Source of the DNA: Candidatus Cacconaster equi
GTDB lineage: Bacteria; Bacteroidota; Bacteroidia; Bacteroidales; UBA932
DNA: 45,256 nucleotides
Direction of reading: 5' to 3'
NCBI GenBank assembly: GCA_018065895.1
Contig: JAGHSK010000004.1
Coordinates: 1-45,256 of the forward strand
The position numbers were made by a program, and so were the translations under genes. This document shows, piece after piece, positions 33,316 to 42,360 of the stretch. Below the pieces are notes generated by a model. The model did no database searches. It had not been told where the DNA came from and saw only the letters and a list, made by a program, of their open reading frames with translations. Position 1 is the stretch's first letter; each line of letters opens with the position of its first letter.

Positions 33316-35214
33316 ATGAAGAGATTTTTTGTCACATTGTCATTCATTCTGGCTGTCTGCCTTGCACAGGCGCAGACACAGGAACTGATTGAAGGTTGGG
33401 TTAACCCAACCTATTCACCGGATTCCACAAAAATTGCATATACTCTTGACAATGACCTCTATTCGATAGATGTGAAAACGAAAGAGGTTGTTCGTCATAC
33501 TTTTGACGGTACTAACTTGATTCTCAACGGATATGCCTCATGGGTATATTATGAGGAGATATTGGGCAGGCCTTCAAAGTACAGGGCTTTCTGGTGGTCG
33601 CCCGACAGCAAGGTGATTGCATACTACCGCTTTGATGACACGAATGTCCCGATGTTCCCAATATATTATGCGGACGGACAGCACGGCTATATCAGGGAGA
33701 CCCATTATCCGAAGACGGGAGATCCGAATCCTGAAGTAAAAGTGGGCTTTGTTTCAGTTGATGGTGGAGAGACGGTGTGGGCTGATTTCAATCCCACGAA
33801 AGACCAGTATTTCGGCATTCCGTTCTGGAGTGCTGACGGCAGGAACTTTATGGTAGCCTGGATGGACCGCGCCCAGGATAATCTCGAACTTTTCAGTGTC
33901 AGCCCGGTGGACGGACATAAAGTCTCCATTTACAAGGAGCATCAGGACTGCTGGATTGATTGGATGGAAGAGATGCTCTTCACTGACAAAGGAATGTATA
34001 TTGTCCGCGATTTCTCCGGGTGGCAGCAGATATATTTCCTTTCGTTTGACGGATCAACTTTCCAGCAGGTCACAACGGGTGAAAACTGGGGCATTCATCT
34101 GCTGAAGGCGGATAAGAAGCACGTATATTTCACGGCAAGGCGTGAATCCCCGGTCCGTAATGACGTATACCGTGTTTCCATTGTCAGAAATGCACCTGGA
34201 AAGGTTGAACGTCTGTCATATGGTGAATACAATTTCGCTAACGTTCGTTTTTCTCCTGATGGAGAGACGTTCTCTGCTGAAGTTTCGAACTTCAAGACTC
34301 CGAAAAGGATTGTAACTCTTCCATTGCAACCGATGAGGAAGTTTGATCAGACAAAAGTCACAATAAGGAAGGATACGTACAATCCGTCTGATTCCCTGCT
34401 TTCAACCCCTGACCTTCTTTTTGTAAAGATGCGCGACGGAGTTGAGATCCCGGCTTCGGTTATCTGGCCGAAGGATATGGATACGACCAGAAAGTATCCG
34501 GTAATCGTCTATATCTACGGAGGACCTGACAATCCTCAGGTAAAGGATGTCTGGCGCGGTAACAGATTCGCGGAACAGTGGTGGGCAGGCCATGGTGTGA
34601 TTCAGGTCACCTTGGACAATCGTGCAGGAGGATATCTCGGCAAGAAGGGAATTGAATCCGTTTACAGAAAACTCGGTGTGGTGGAACTTGAGGACTTTAT
34701 CGACGGAATCAAATATTTCCGCTCCCTGCCATATGTCGACGGAGACAAAATAGGTGTTTACGGATTTTCCTTCGGAGGGACAATGACGACTCTGTGTGTC
34801 ACTCAAGGCAACGAATATTTCAAATATGGAATCACCGGAGGAGGCGTATATGACTGGAGTCTGTACGACACCCACTATGCGGAGCGATATATGGACCGTC
34901 CGCAGGACAATCCTGAAGGATATGCCGCATCACGTGTTATCGACCGGATGTCGGCATATAAAGGCGACAGTACAAACATGCTTCGCCTGACTCACGGTAC
35001 TGGAGATGACAACGTCCATTTCCAGAATACTCTGCAGTTGATAAACGAACTTCAGAGGCAGCATAAGGACTTTGAACTTATGATATATCCGGGTGGAATG
35101 CACGGATACAGGAATGATCAGGGCAGGCACTCTGATATGCAGGATTTCAGATTCTGGTACAGACATCTGTTCGGAACGGAATTGCCTGAAGAATTGAAAG
35201 AACATTTTAAATGA
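33316..35214 (+). CDS. Secreted S9B dipeptidyl-peptidase IV-like protein
   Basis: 632 aa with a signal peptide (cleavage after AQAQ near residue 20). An N-terminal beta-propeller includes the DPP-IV-type double Glu in YYEEIL (residues 79-82). The C-terminal alpha/beta hydrolase domain has Ser485 in GFSFGG, Asp in GTGDDNVHFQN (564-565) and His596 in GGMHGY. The nucleophile motif is GFSFGG rather than the common GWSYGG. DPP-IV-like enzymes release dipeptides with Pro or Ala at position 2 and feed peptide uptake. It ends with a 4-nt overlap with the phosphohexomutase gene. Confidence 0.9.
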   Translation: MKRFFVTLSFILAVCLAQAQTQELIEGWVNPTYSPDSTKIAYTLDNDLYSIDVKTKEVVRHTFDGTNLILNGYASWVYYEEILGRPSKYRAFWWSPDSKVIAYYRFDDTNVPMFPIYYADGQHGYIRETHYPKTGDPNPEVKVGFVSVDGGETVWADFNPTKDQYFGIPFWSADGRNFMVAWMDRAQDNLELFSVSPVDGHKVSIYKEHQDCWIDWMEEMLFTDKGMYIVRDFSGWQQIYFLSFDGSTFQQVTTGENWGIHLLKADKKHVYFTARRESPVRNDVYRVSIVRNAPGKVERLSYGEYNFANVRFSPDGETFSAEVSNFKTPKRIVTLPLQPMRKFDQTKVTIRKDTYNPSDSLLSTPDLLFVKMRDGVEIPASVIWPKDMDTTRKYPVIVYIYGGPDNPQVKDVWRGNRFAEQWWAGHGVIQVTLDNRAGGYLGKKGIESVYRKLGVVELEDFIDGIKYFRSLPYVDGDKIGVYGFSFGGTMTTLCVTQGNEYFKYGITGGGVYDWSLYDTHYAERYMDRPQDNPEGYAASRVIDRMSAYKGDSTNMLRLTHGTGDDNVHFQNTLQLINELQRQHKDFELMIYPGGMHGYRNDQGRHSDMQDFRFWYRHLFGTELPEELKEHFK

Positions 35215-36875
35215 TTTATACGATGGCAACGGATTATATGGAAAGAGCCAAGAGCTGGCTTTCCGAAGAATTTGACGAAAAGACACGCCGTGAGGTTATT
35301 GAACTTATGAAAGGGGATCCGAAGATTCTTGAGGATGCTTTTTACCGTAATCTGGAATTCGGAACAGGTGGACTGAGAGGCATTATGGGCGCAGGCACAA
35401 ACCGTATGAACAGCTATACTGTCCGTATGGCTACGCAGGGCCTGGCAAATTACCTCAAAAAGACATTCCCGGGTGAAGATATGAGTGTGGTCATATCCTA
35501 TGACAGCCGCAACAACAGCGCACTTTTTGCGAAGGATACCGCCAGAGTTCTGATTGCCAATGATATAAAGGTTTATGTATTCGACAATATACGACCTACG
35601 CCTGAATTGAGCTTCGCCATCAGATATCTCAAATGCGAGGCCGGCATTATGATTACGGCCTCCCACAATCCAAAGGAATACAATGGATACAAAGTTTTCT
35701 GGGAGGATGGCGGTCAGATAATAACTCCACACGACACTGCCATCATAGAGGAGGTCAACAAGATAGAATCCATATCCCAGGTGCTGTACGATGAATCCGG
35801 ACATCCTGACGGAATCGGCGCTGACGTTGACAATGCTTTCCTGAGCAGCGTCCTCTCTCTGCTTCTTTCTCCCGACAGTATCGCCCGACACAGCGACTTG
35901 AAGATTGCCTACACACCTCTTCACGGAACAGGTGTGCGTCTTGTACCTTCCGCTTTGGCCAGAATCGGCTTCAAGAACGTATATCACGTCGATGATCAGG
36001 ATGTGAGTGATGGAAACTTCCCGACGGTCGTTTCTCCTAATCCTGAGGAGCCTACCGCCATGAAGATGGTGATTGACAGAGCTGACGAAGTTGGAGCGGA
36101 CATAGCTCTGGGCACTGATCCGGATGCGGATCGCGTCGGACTGGCGGTCCGGGACGCCGACGGCAGAATGGTTCTTCTCACCGGCAACCAGACAGCCTCC
36201 ATTCTAATAAGCTATATGCTTACCAGATGGCAGGAACTCGGCAAATTGAAGGGGAACGAATATGTGGTCAAGACAATCGTCACTACAGAACTCATACGTA
36301 CGATCTGTGACAAATACAAGGTCAAGATGTACGATGTACTGACCGGATTCAAATACATTGCGGACATTGTCCATAATAACGAAGGAAAATCCACCTTTAT
36401 CGGAGGCGGAGAGGAGAGCAACGGATTCAATGCCGGAGAATTCGTACGCGACAAGGATTCAATCGTGACCTGCTCGCTTATTTGCGAATGCGCCGCATGG
36501 CTTGCCGACCCGGGAAAGACATTGTACGGATACTTGCAGGAGATATATGCCGAATACGGCTATTATAAGGAGAGGCTTCTTTCCGTTACAAAGAAGGGAA
36601 AAGATGGAATTGCCCAGATACAGCAGATGATGGTCGACTTCAGGTCGAATCCTCCGAAAGAGCTGGCAGGCTCACCTGTAGTCAAGGTTATGGATTACAA
36701 ATGTCCTGAAAAGACAGGTCTTCCTTCATCCAATGTCCTGCAGTTTTTCAGTGCTGATGGCTGCAAGGTCACTGTACGCCCTTCAGGCACGGAACCGAAG
36801 ATAAAGTTCTATGTTGCGGCTCGTGGGGCTGATGCTGATTTGAGGAGCGAACAGCTGCTTGAGCAGTTCAGATAA
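35211..36875 (+). CDS. Phospho-sugar mutase (phosphoglucomutase/phosphomannomutase family)
   Basis: 554 aa. It has the phosphoserine loop TASHNPKEYNGYK with Ser151, the metal loop DPDADR (303-308), the sugar loop GGGEESNGF, and the phosphate-binding RPSGTEPK. The length and the sequence LEFGTGGLRGIMG match the PGM2-like group of Bacteroidota (phosphoglucomutase or phosphomannomutase). It interconverts hexose 1- and 6-phosphates. The ATG at 35211 overlaps the previous gene by 4 nt; a later ATG at 35223 is an alternative. The next gene starts on its stop codon. Confidence 0.92.
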   Translation: MIYTMATDYMERAKSWLSEEFDEKTRREVIELMKGDPKILEDAFYRNLEFGTGGLRGIMGAGTNRMNSYTVRMATQGLANYLKKTFPGEDMSVVISYDSRNNSALFAKDTARVLIANDIKVYVFDNIRPTPELSFAIRYLKCEAGIMITASHNPKEYNGYKVFWEDGGQIITPHDTAIIEEVNKIESISQVLYDESGHPDGIGADVDNAFLSSVLSLLLSPDSIARHSDLKIAYTPLHGTGVRLVPSALARIGFKNVYHVDDQDVSDGNFPTVVSPNPEEPTAMKMVIDRADEVGADIALGTDPDADRVGLAVRDADGRMVLLTGNQTASILISYMLTRWQELGKLKGNEYVVKTIVTTELIRTICDKYKVKMYDVLTGFKYIADIVHNNEGKSTFIGGGEESNGFNAGEFVRDKDSIVTCSLICECAAWLADPGKTLYGYLQEIYAEYGYYKERLLSVTKKGKDGIAQIQQMMVDFRSNPPKELAGSPVVKVMDYKCPEKTGLPSSNVLQFFSADGCKVTVRPSGTEPKIKFYVAARGADADLRSEQLLEQFR

Positions 36876-39313
36876 TGGTCGACGAGGTTACCAGGGATTT
36901 CATTCTCGAGCACGGCGGGGAAGAGACTTCCAGGCTCCTTTTTGCTGCGGACTCATATCCGGGCGTGGACGTCAGGCAGGCTGCCAGGCTGATAGATGCG
37001 AGAAAGAAGGCGGCTCGTAAGTTGCCCGAATGGTATTCTCATCCCGAAATTGACTATCCTTCCTCTCTGTCACTGGAACAATGCTCCTGCCAGAAAGCAG
37101 CGCAATACAAACAGCGTTTCGTCCCGGAAGGGTCTGTCGTAGCCGACATTACGGGAGGTTTGGGAGTTGACAGCTATTTCCTTTCAAGAAGGGCTGCGCA
37201 TCTCTACTATTTCGAACGTCAGGATGTTTTGTGCGAGGCTGCCCGCAACAATTTCGCCGTGCTCGGTGCTGACAATATCACGATTACCTGCGCAGAGGCG
37301 ATAGATTCTTCGCGCCGGTATGACTTGATATATGCCGATCCTGCCAGAAGAGGCAAATGTTCGGAAAGAGTCTATTCCGTAACGGATTGTGAACCGGACA
37401 TCTACGCCTTGAAGGAGAGCCTTTTCTCTCTCTCTGACAGATTGCTTGTCAAGATTTCTCCGATGGCGGACATTACAAGAACTCTGAAAATGTTTCCTGA
37501 ATGTTCCGAAGTACATGTGGTGAGTGCCGACGGTGAGGTGAAGGAGATACTGCTTTATATGGAGAAGGGGTTCTGCGGCATGCCGAAGACTTTTGCCGGA
37601 AATCTTGAATTCACACAGGAGCAGGAGAGGGAGGCCGGTCTTCGTATCGCGTCCCGTGTGGGCAGGTTGATATATGTGCCGTCGAAGGCAATTCTGAAGG
37701 CCGGGGCATTCAAACTCGTTGCACAAAGATATGGTGTGGAAGCACTTGATGTCAGCACCCACATCTACACTTCAGACGAATATTCTCCTGAATTCCCAGG
37801 CAGGTGTTATACCGTGCAGGAGGTTGTCCCTTGGAACAATTCCGCCGCCTCCCGGATGGCCGGACGCTACCCTTCGGCTGAACTGACTGCCGTGAATTTC
37901 CCGCTCGACACCAATTCGCTTCGCAAGAAATTGAAAATGTCCGACGGAGGAGAGGTCCATATTTTCGCCCTTACGGCCGCAGCTCTCAAAGAGGAAAACA
38001 AAAAGGGACTTGCAATGATTGTGGCCAAGCCGTATGACTCCGGAAAAAGCAATATAGAGTGGCTTTTCGCGCAGGTGCCGTCGTTTCAGAAGGTGGGCGC
38101 CAGAGCATACAAACCCGGAATCGAAACTATGAAGCTGTTCGACGGTAAACTCGGACATCCTCATCTCAAATACAGGACAATCCATATTGCCGGCACGAAC
38201 GGAAAAGGTTCGACAAGCCATATGCTTTCCGCGGGACTTGCCGCGTGCGGGTATAAGGTTGGGCTTTACACTTCGCCTCATCTGAAGGATTTCCGCGAAA
38301 GGATGAGAATCGTTGAAGGATCAGGCTACAGGATGATTTCTCCGGAAAAAGTCGACGGATTCATAGATCATTGGAAGCCTTTTTTCGAAAAGGAAAAACC
38401 GTCATTTTTTGAAATAACCACTGGAATGGCATTTGACTTCTTTGCGAGGGAAAATGTTGACGTGGCCATAATAGAGACAGGCCTCGGCGGACGTCTCGAC
38501 TCGACGAATGTCATTACGCCGGTAATGAGTGTCATAACCAACATAGGACTGGAGCACTGCGAGCAGCTCGGATATACGCTTGAGGAAATCGCAGGAGAGA
38601 AGGCAGGAATCATCAAGCAAGGCGTTCCCGTAGTGGTCGGGGAGATGGTTGAGGAAACCAGGCCTGTCTTTGAGCGGAAAGCCGAAGAGATGAATGCTCC
38701 GCTCACCTTCGCCCGTGAATGTGGACCGTATCTTTCAGTCAATGTGTCTGAACTTGACTTGAAAGGTGATTATCAGCAGCGTAACCTGGTTACCTTAAGC
38801 GCTGCGTCAAGCGTTTTGAGTGAAATCCTTGATATTGACAAAAAGAAATTCGAGGATGGCGTCCGTTCTGCGGCAGGAATCACCGGTCTTCGCGGGAGGT
38901 GGGAGACATTGCGGGAAGCCATCCCTTCAGATGGCACCGGAGGCAGAGGCTTTGCCCGCATAATATGTGATACCGGGCACAATGCTCATGGTTTTCGCTG
39001 GATCAGGGAGCAGATTGACCGTATATGTTGTGACTACGACAATATATTTTTCATCTTCGGTGTTGTGGCTGACAAGGATATTGAGGCAATTGCCTCGCTG
39101 CTGCCACGCGACGTGAATTATATTTTCACCCAGGCTTCGACTCAACGTGCCTTGAAATCCGTGGATCTGGCCAATGTGATGCACGACCACGGAATATCCG
39201 GCCGCGTGACGGCAAGCGTGCGTGAGGCTCTTGCCCTGGCCGACAGCCTTGCAGGAGAAAAGGATCTGATATTTGTCGGCGGCAGCAATTTTGTTGTGGC
39301 GGAGGCTATTTGA
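36875..39313 (+). CDS. THUMP-like methyltransferase fused to folylpolyglutamate synthase
   Basis: 812 aa in two parts. Residues 1 to about 385 are a THUMP-like class I methyltransferase of the PG_1098 type, with the SAM motif VADITGGLGVDS (89-100), YADPARRG as catalytic motif (153-160), and a ferredoxin-like/THUMP-like C-terminal part (VPSKAILKAGAFKLVAQR). From about 392 a complete FolC follows: IEWLFAQVPSFQKVG, the P-loop AGTNGKGSTSH (439-449), SPHLKDFRERMRI, ETGLGGRLDSTN and GEKAGIIKQG. FolC adds glutamates to folate. In most bacteria the two parts are separate proteins. The join at 38027-38054 includes an out-of-frame ATG and an A5 run, so an indel is possible. It starts on the previous stop codon (1-nt overlap). 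Confidence 0.85.
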   Translation: MVDEVTRDFILEHGGEETSRLLFAADSYPGVDVRQAARLIDARKKAARKLPEWYSHPEIDYPSSLSLEQCSCQKAAQYKQRFVPEGSVVADITGGLGVDSYFLSRRAAHLYYFERQDVLCEAARNNFAVLGADNITITCAEAIDSSRRYDLIYADPARRGKCSERVYSVTDCEPDIYALKESLFSLSDRLLVKISPMADITRTLKMFPECSEVHVVSADGEVKEILLYMEKGFCGMPKTFAGNLEFTQEQEREAGLRIASRVGRLIYVPSKAILKAGAFKLVAQRYGVEALDVSTHIYTSDEYSPEFPGRCYTVQEVVPWNNSAASRMAGRYPSAELTAVNFPLDTNSLRKKLKMSDGGEVHIFALTAAALKEENKKGLAMIVAKPYDSGKSNIEWLFAQVPSFQKVGARAYKPGIETMKLFDGKLGHPHLKYRTIHIAGTNGKGSTSHMLSAGLAACGYKVGLYTSPHLKDFRERMRIVEGSGYRMISPEKVDGFIDHWKPFFEKEKPSFFEITTGMAFDFFARENVDVAIIETGLGGRLDSTNVITPVMSVITNIGLEHCEQLGYTLEEIAGEKAGIIKQGVPVVVGEMVEETRPVFERKAEEMNAPLTFARECGPYLSVNVSELDLKGDYQQRNLVTLSAASSVLSEILDIDKKKFEDGVRSAAGITGLRGRWETLREAIPSDGTGGRGFARIICDTGHNAHGFRWIREQIDRICCDYDNIFFIFGVVADKDIEAIASLLPRDVNYIFTQASTQRALKSVDLANVMHDHGISGRVTASVREALALADSLAGEKDLIFVGGSNFVVAEAI

Positions 39314-39336
39314 AGGATTATAAACATTTTTGAAAT

Positions 39337-40677
39337 ATGAAAAGAATAATTGCAATCGTTCTGACATTCTGTGCTTTTGTATGTTCAGCACAGACTCTGC
39401 CAAGCAAATGGAAAGTTACCCGCACCAGTGCGAAGAATTATTGTGAAAGCTGGACGGGCCCGATGCATATGGTTCCGGCAACAGAGTGTGGAACGGCCTA
39501 TCTTACCGTTTTACGGAAAGACGGTGGAAATGATGCCGGGCTCAGGTATTCTATTCACAAGGAGCAGATGCCACGTGTAGAGGGGCTTACGGAGGGGGAT
39601 TGTATGATGATTGTGATTCCTGCCGGAAAGGGGAAGATCGGCCCATACGTCGAGATGGACCTTATGCTTGGAAGCAGACCGGATTCTCCAAAATATTTCC
39701 TGGTGGAATATTTCGACAAAGGTGAGTGGAAAGTTTCACAGGCGGCTCTACGTACCGCGAAGGAGGACCCTTCCATCCGATATAACGTGAAATGCAGCGG
39801 ACGCGACAATGAACCTGCAAACGTGCTTCAGACCATACGCTTCTCAAAGCCTGTGAAGGGGGACGTGAAGATCAGGCTTCGTGTCGTTGGAGATATCTCC
39901 TGCAGTGGAAAACCACTTTCCGGAGATGCGCCAGACAGTGGTGTCCGTATGTTGAGTTACGGATACATAGGCGGATATGTGGCTGACTTCGGGGCCTGGA
40001 TACCGAAAGATACCCTGAAGGTAGGCTGGGTCGGCAATTCGTTCACGTTTGTCAATGCGGCTGACTTTATTCTGAAGAATCTTGCATGGAATGAAGGTCA
40101 CTATCTTGATTTCCGCATCAGCGTATATCCTGGCGCCCGTTTCCGGAACCATCTCATACTTGGAAACTCTCTGGATGTCGTGACTGAAGGCGGGTATGAC
40201 TATGTGATTCTGCAGGACCAGAGCCAGCAGGCCGCCCGTTACGGCCGCGACTCCACTGCCACCATCAGGGAACACAGCAAGACCCTTTCGTCTGTCTTCA
40301 AGTATTTCTCTCCTGACTGCAAGTTCATTTATGAGCAGACCTGGGCGTTCGCACAGGACGATTTCGGAGGATTCGGCAGTTTCGAGGAGTTTGACAGGTG
40401 CGCCGACAAAGGTGCCGCGCTGCTTGCCAAGGTTGTAGGCGGTGAGGTCTCACCGATTGCACAGGCTTTCGCCATCGTACGTGCAGAGCGTCCCGACATC
40501 AACCCGTACAGCACCGATTTCCATCATCCGGCAGATTACGGGGCATACTTGAAGGCTTGCGTGAATTACCTTGTGATGTTCAAGAAGCCCTTCGGCGACA
40601 ATCCTGCTGATTTCGCCCTCAATCCTGAGATTACCGCTTATCTCCGCTCAGTTGCCGAGAGGGTGGTCCTGAAGTAG
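39337..40677 (+). CDS. Secreted DUF4886-like SGNH-type hydrolase
   Basis: 446 aa with a signal peptide (cleavage after CSAQ near residue 19). Residues about 20-220 are a beta-rich domain of unknown family. From about 228 the DUF4886/SGNH-type core begins: WVGNSFTF with Ser235 as probable nucleophile, YDYVILQDQSQQAA, and YSTDFHHPADYGAYL with Asp394 and His396/His397. SGNH enzymes are esterases, so it is probably an ester or acyl hydrolase outside the cell or in the periplasm. It starts 23 nt after folC and 24 nt before the GH3 gene. Its last 206 codons are repeated at 43998. Confidence 0.8.
   Translation: MKRIIAIVLTFCAFVCSAQTLPSKWKVTRTSAKNYCESWTGPMHMVPATECGTAYLTVLRKDGGNDAGLRYSIHKEQMPRVEGLTEGDCMMIVIPAGKGKIGPYVEMDLMLGSRPDSPKYFLVEYFDKGEWKVSQAALRTAKEDPSIRYNVKCSGRDNEPANVLQTIRFSKPVKGDVKIRLRVVGDISCSGKPLSGDAPDSGVRMLSYGYIGGYVADFGAWIPKDTLKVGWVGNSFTFVNAADFILKNLAWNEGHYLDFRISVYPGARFRNHLILGNSLDVVTEGGYDYVILQDQSQQAARYGRDSTATIREHSKTLSSVFKYFSPDCKFIYEQTWAFAQDDFGGFGSFEEFDRCADKGAALLAKVVGGEVSPIAQAFAIVRAERPDINPYSTDFHHPADYGAYLKACVNYLVMFKKPFGDNPADFALNPEITAYLRSVAERVVLK
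40057..40677 (+). repeat. 621-bp direct repeat, copy A (DUF4886 3' part)
   Basis: This segment, codon 241 to the stop of the DUF4886 gene, aligns without any gap to 43998-44618 in the same orientation, 3,941 bp away. The first roughly 210 nt differ at about 8 positions and the next 210 nt at about 50 by my hand count. The repeat brackets the GH3 and lipoprotein-hydrolase genes. Confidence 0.9.
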
Positions 40678-40701
40678 CCGATATCTGATTATATATGGCT
40701 T

Positions 40702-42360
40702 ATGTCGTTTTTGAACCATATCATAATCAAGTTTATGGTCGTTCAGGGCCATATGTCTGTCCGCAGGATGGAGCGTATGGAACGCAGCGGTCGTAAGACA
40801 AATGAGAGACTGCTGTTTTCCATTTTGAGACGCAACAGGAACTGTGAGTTTGGTAAAGAACACAATTTCAGGAACATACATTCCATAGAGGAGTTCCGCT
40901 CCTGCGTTCCAATCTCTGAATACAAGGACTACGACCGGGCCATTTCCCGTATGGAGCAGGGACAAAGGAACGTCCTGACTTCATATTCTGTCAGGTCTTT
41001 CGCAAAATCTTCAGGGAGCGTCGGAAAAATCAAGCGCATTCCCATTACGAGGCCTCACATCAACGTATATATGCGTTATACCCTGACAAGGGCCCTGGCC
41101 CTTGCCGACATCCGGCACCGTGAACTTTACAAACGCCCGCTTCCAAGCGGCAAGATATTCGGCGCGTTGTGTTCGGAAACCAGGATAGTCAACGGCGTCC
41201 GCTACAGTAATGTCGCTGACCTCGGAGCAAGGCATTTGAGATTCATCTATCCCTATATCCTGACAATCCCTTTGCGGACACTGCTGCCATTGGAGGGCAA
41301 CGGGTTTGTCTATTGCTACATCCGTTTCAGCCTTGCTCAGGAGAATGTCAGTTACTTCTTCACGGTCTTCCTGTCGGACTGCGTATATATAATGGACTAT
41401 ATCGACAAGAACCGGGAGATGCTGCTCAGGGATATTGGGAATGGGACAATTGATGAAAGCATCGACTTGGAGCCATCCGTACGCCGCTATCTTGAGAAAA
41501 AAATCAAGCCTCTTCCACAGCGTGCGGCTTTCCTGCGCGAAGAGTTTGAAAAGGGGAAAGATCCGGGACTTGTCAGGCGCATTTGGCCGAAGATGCAGGT
41601 ATATAGCGCAATTGGTTCCGCCACATTCTATCCCTATAAGCATATCGTTGACTCCTGTGCCGGCAACATTTGGCACGACAACCTTATCTACGGCGCTTCG
41701 GAAGGGCTGTTCGCCGCTACCGACAGCCTTGATTCAGAGCGTTACCTGCTCCTTGCGGACAGCTGCTTCTATGAGTTTATCCCGGAGGGTGAAGAGAACG
41801 CAGCCCCCCTGCTGCTTGACGAACTCGAGGTTGGAAAGGAATATGAAATCGTCATAACGAACCAAGCCGGACTGTACCGTTACCGCATCGGAGACATCGT
41901 ACGTATCCTGGGATATAAAGGGGAGACTCCATACCTGGTGTTCTCGCGCAGGCGCGGGGAACTCATCAACATTTGTGGAGAGAAAACCACGGAGGAGGAG
42001 ATGCAGCATGTGATAGACCTTCTCGGGAAGGAATCCGGATGCTCCATCCTGAATTGGGCAGTCTGCGCTGATGACAGCGATTTGGTGCGATGTTATATGA
42101 TTCTTGTTGAAAATGACCGGGGAAAAGACCTTTCCGTATATTCGCAGTGGATCCATTCCCAGATTGCTCAAGCCAACACAAGGTATGCTGATATGTCAGC
42201 TTTCATAGGCCGGGCAGTCATTCTCAACCAGATGCCGGGAACTCACGCGCAGTGGCGCGAACAACGGCTTTCAAATGGCACCTCCGCGGCCCAGTACAAG
42301 CCTGTCCATATTCTGAATACGGAGGAAAAACGGGAATTCTTCCTCTCCCGGACACTCTAG
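40702..42360 (+). CDS. GH3 family acyl-adenylating enzyme
   Basis: 552 aa with no signal peptide, so cytosolic. The GH3 version of the adenylation fold is clear: SSGSVGKIKRIPIT (103-116) as the phosphate loop, YGASEG (330-335), LYRYRIGDIV (391-400) with the ribose-binding Asp398, NICGEKTTEEE (hinge) and the C-terminal QYKPVHIL. Plant GH3 enzymes adenylate carboxylic acids such as auxin or jasmonate and conjugate them to amino acids. The function of bacterial relatives is largely unassigned. It is the last gene of the plus-strand run. Its stop overlaps the stop of the convergent lipoprotein-hydrolase gene in the palindrome CTAG. Confidence 0.85.
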   Translation: MSFLNHIIIKFMVVQGHMSVRRMERMERSGRKTNERLLFSILRRNRNCEFGKEHNFRNIHSIEEFRSCVPISEYKDYDRAISRMEQGQRNVLTSYSVRSFAKSSGSVGKIKRIPITRPHINVYMRYTLTRALALADIRHRELYKRPLPSGKIFGALCSETRIVNGVRYSNVADLGARHLRFIYPYILTIPLRTLLPLEGNGFVYCYIRFSLAQENVSYFFTVFLSDCVYIMDYIDKNREMLLRDIGNGTIDESIDLEPSVRRYLEKKIKPLPQRAAFLREEFEKGKDPGLVRRIWPKMQVYSAIGSATFYPYKHIVDSCAGNIWHDNLIYGASEGLFAATDSLDSERYLLLADSCFYEFIPEGEENAAPLLLDELEVGKEYEIVITNQAGLYRYRIGDIVRILGYKGETPYLVFSRRRGELINICGEKTTEEEMQHVIDLLGKESGCSILNWAVCADDSDLVRCYMILVENDRGKDLSVYSQWIHSQIAQANTRYADMSAFIGRAVILNQMPGTHAQWREQRLSNGTSAAQYKPVHILNTEEKREFFLSRTL

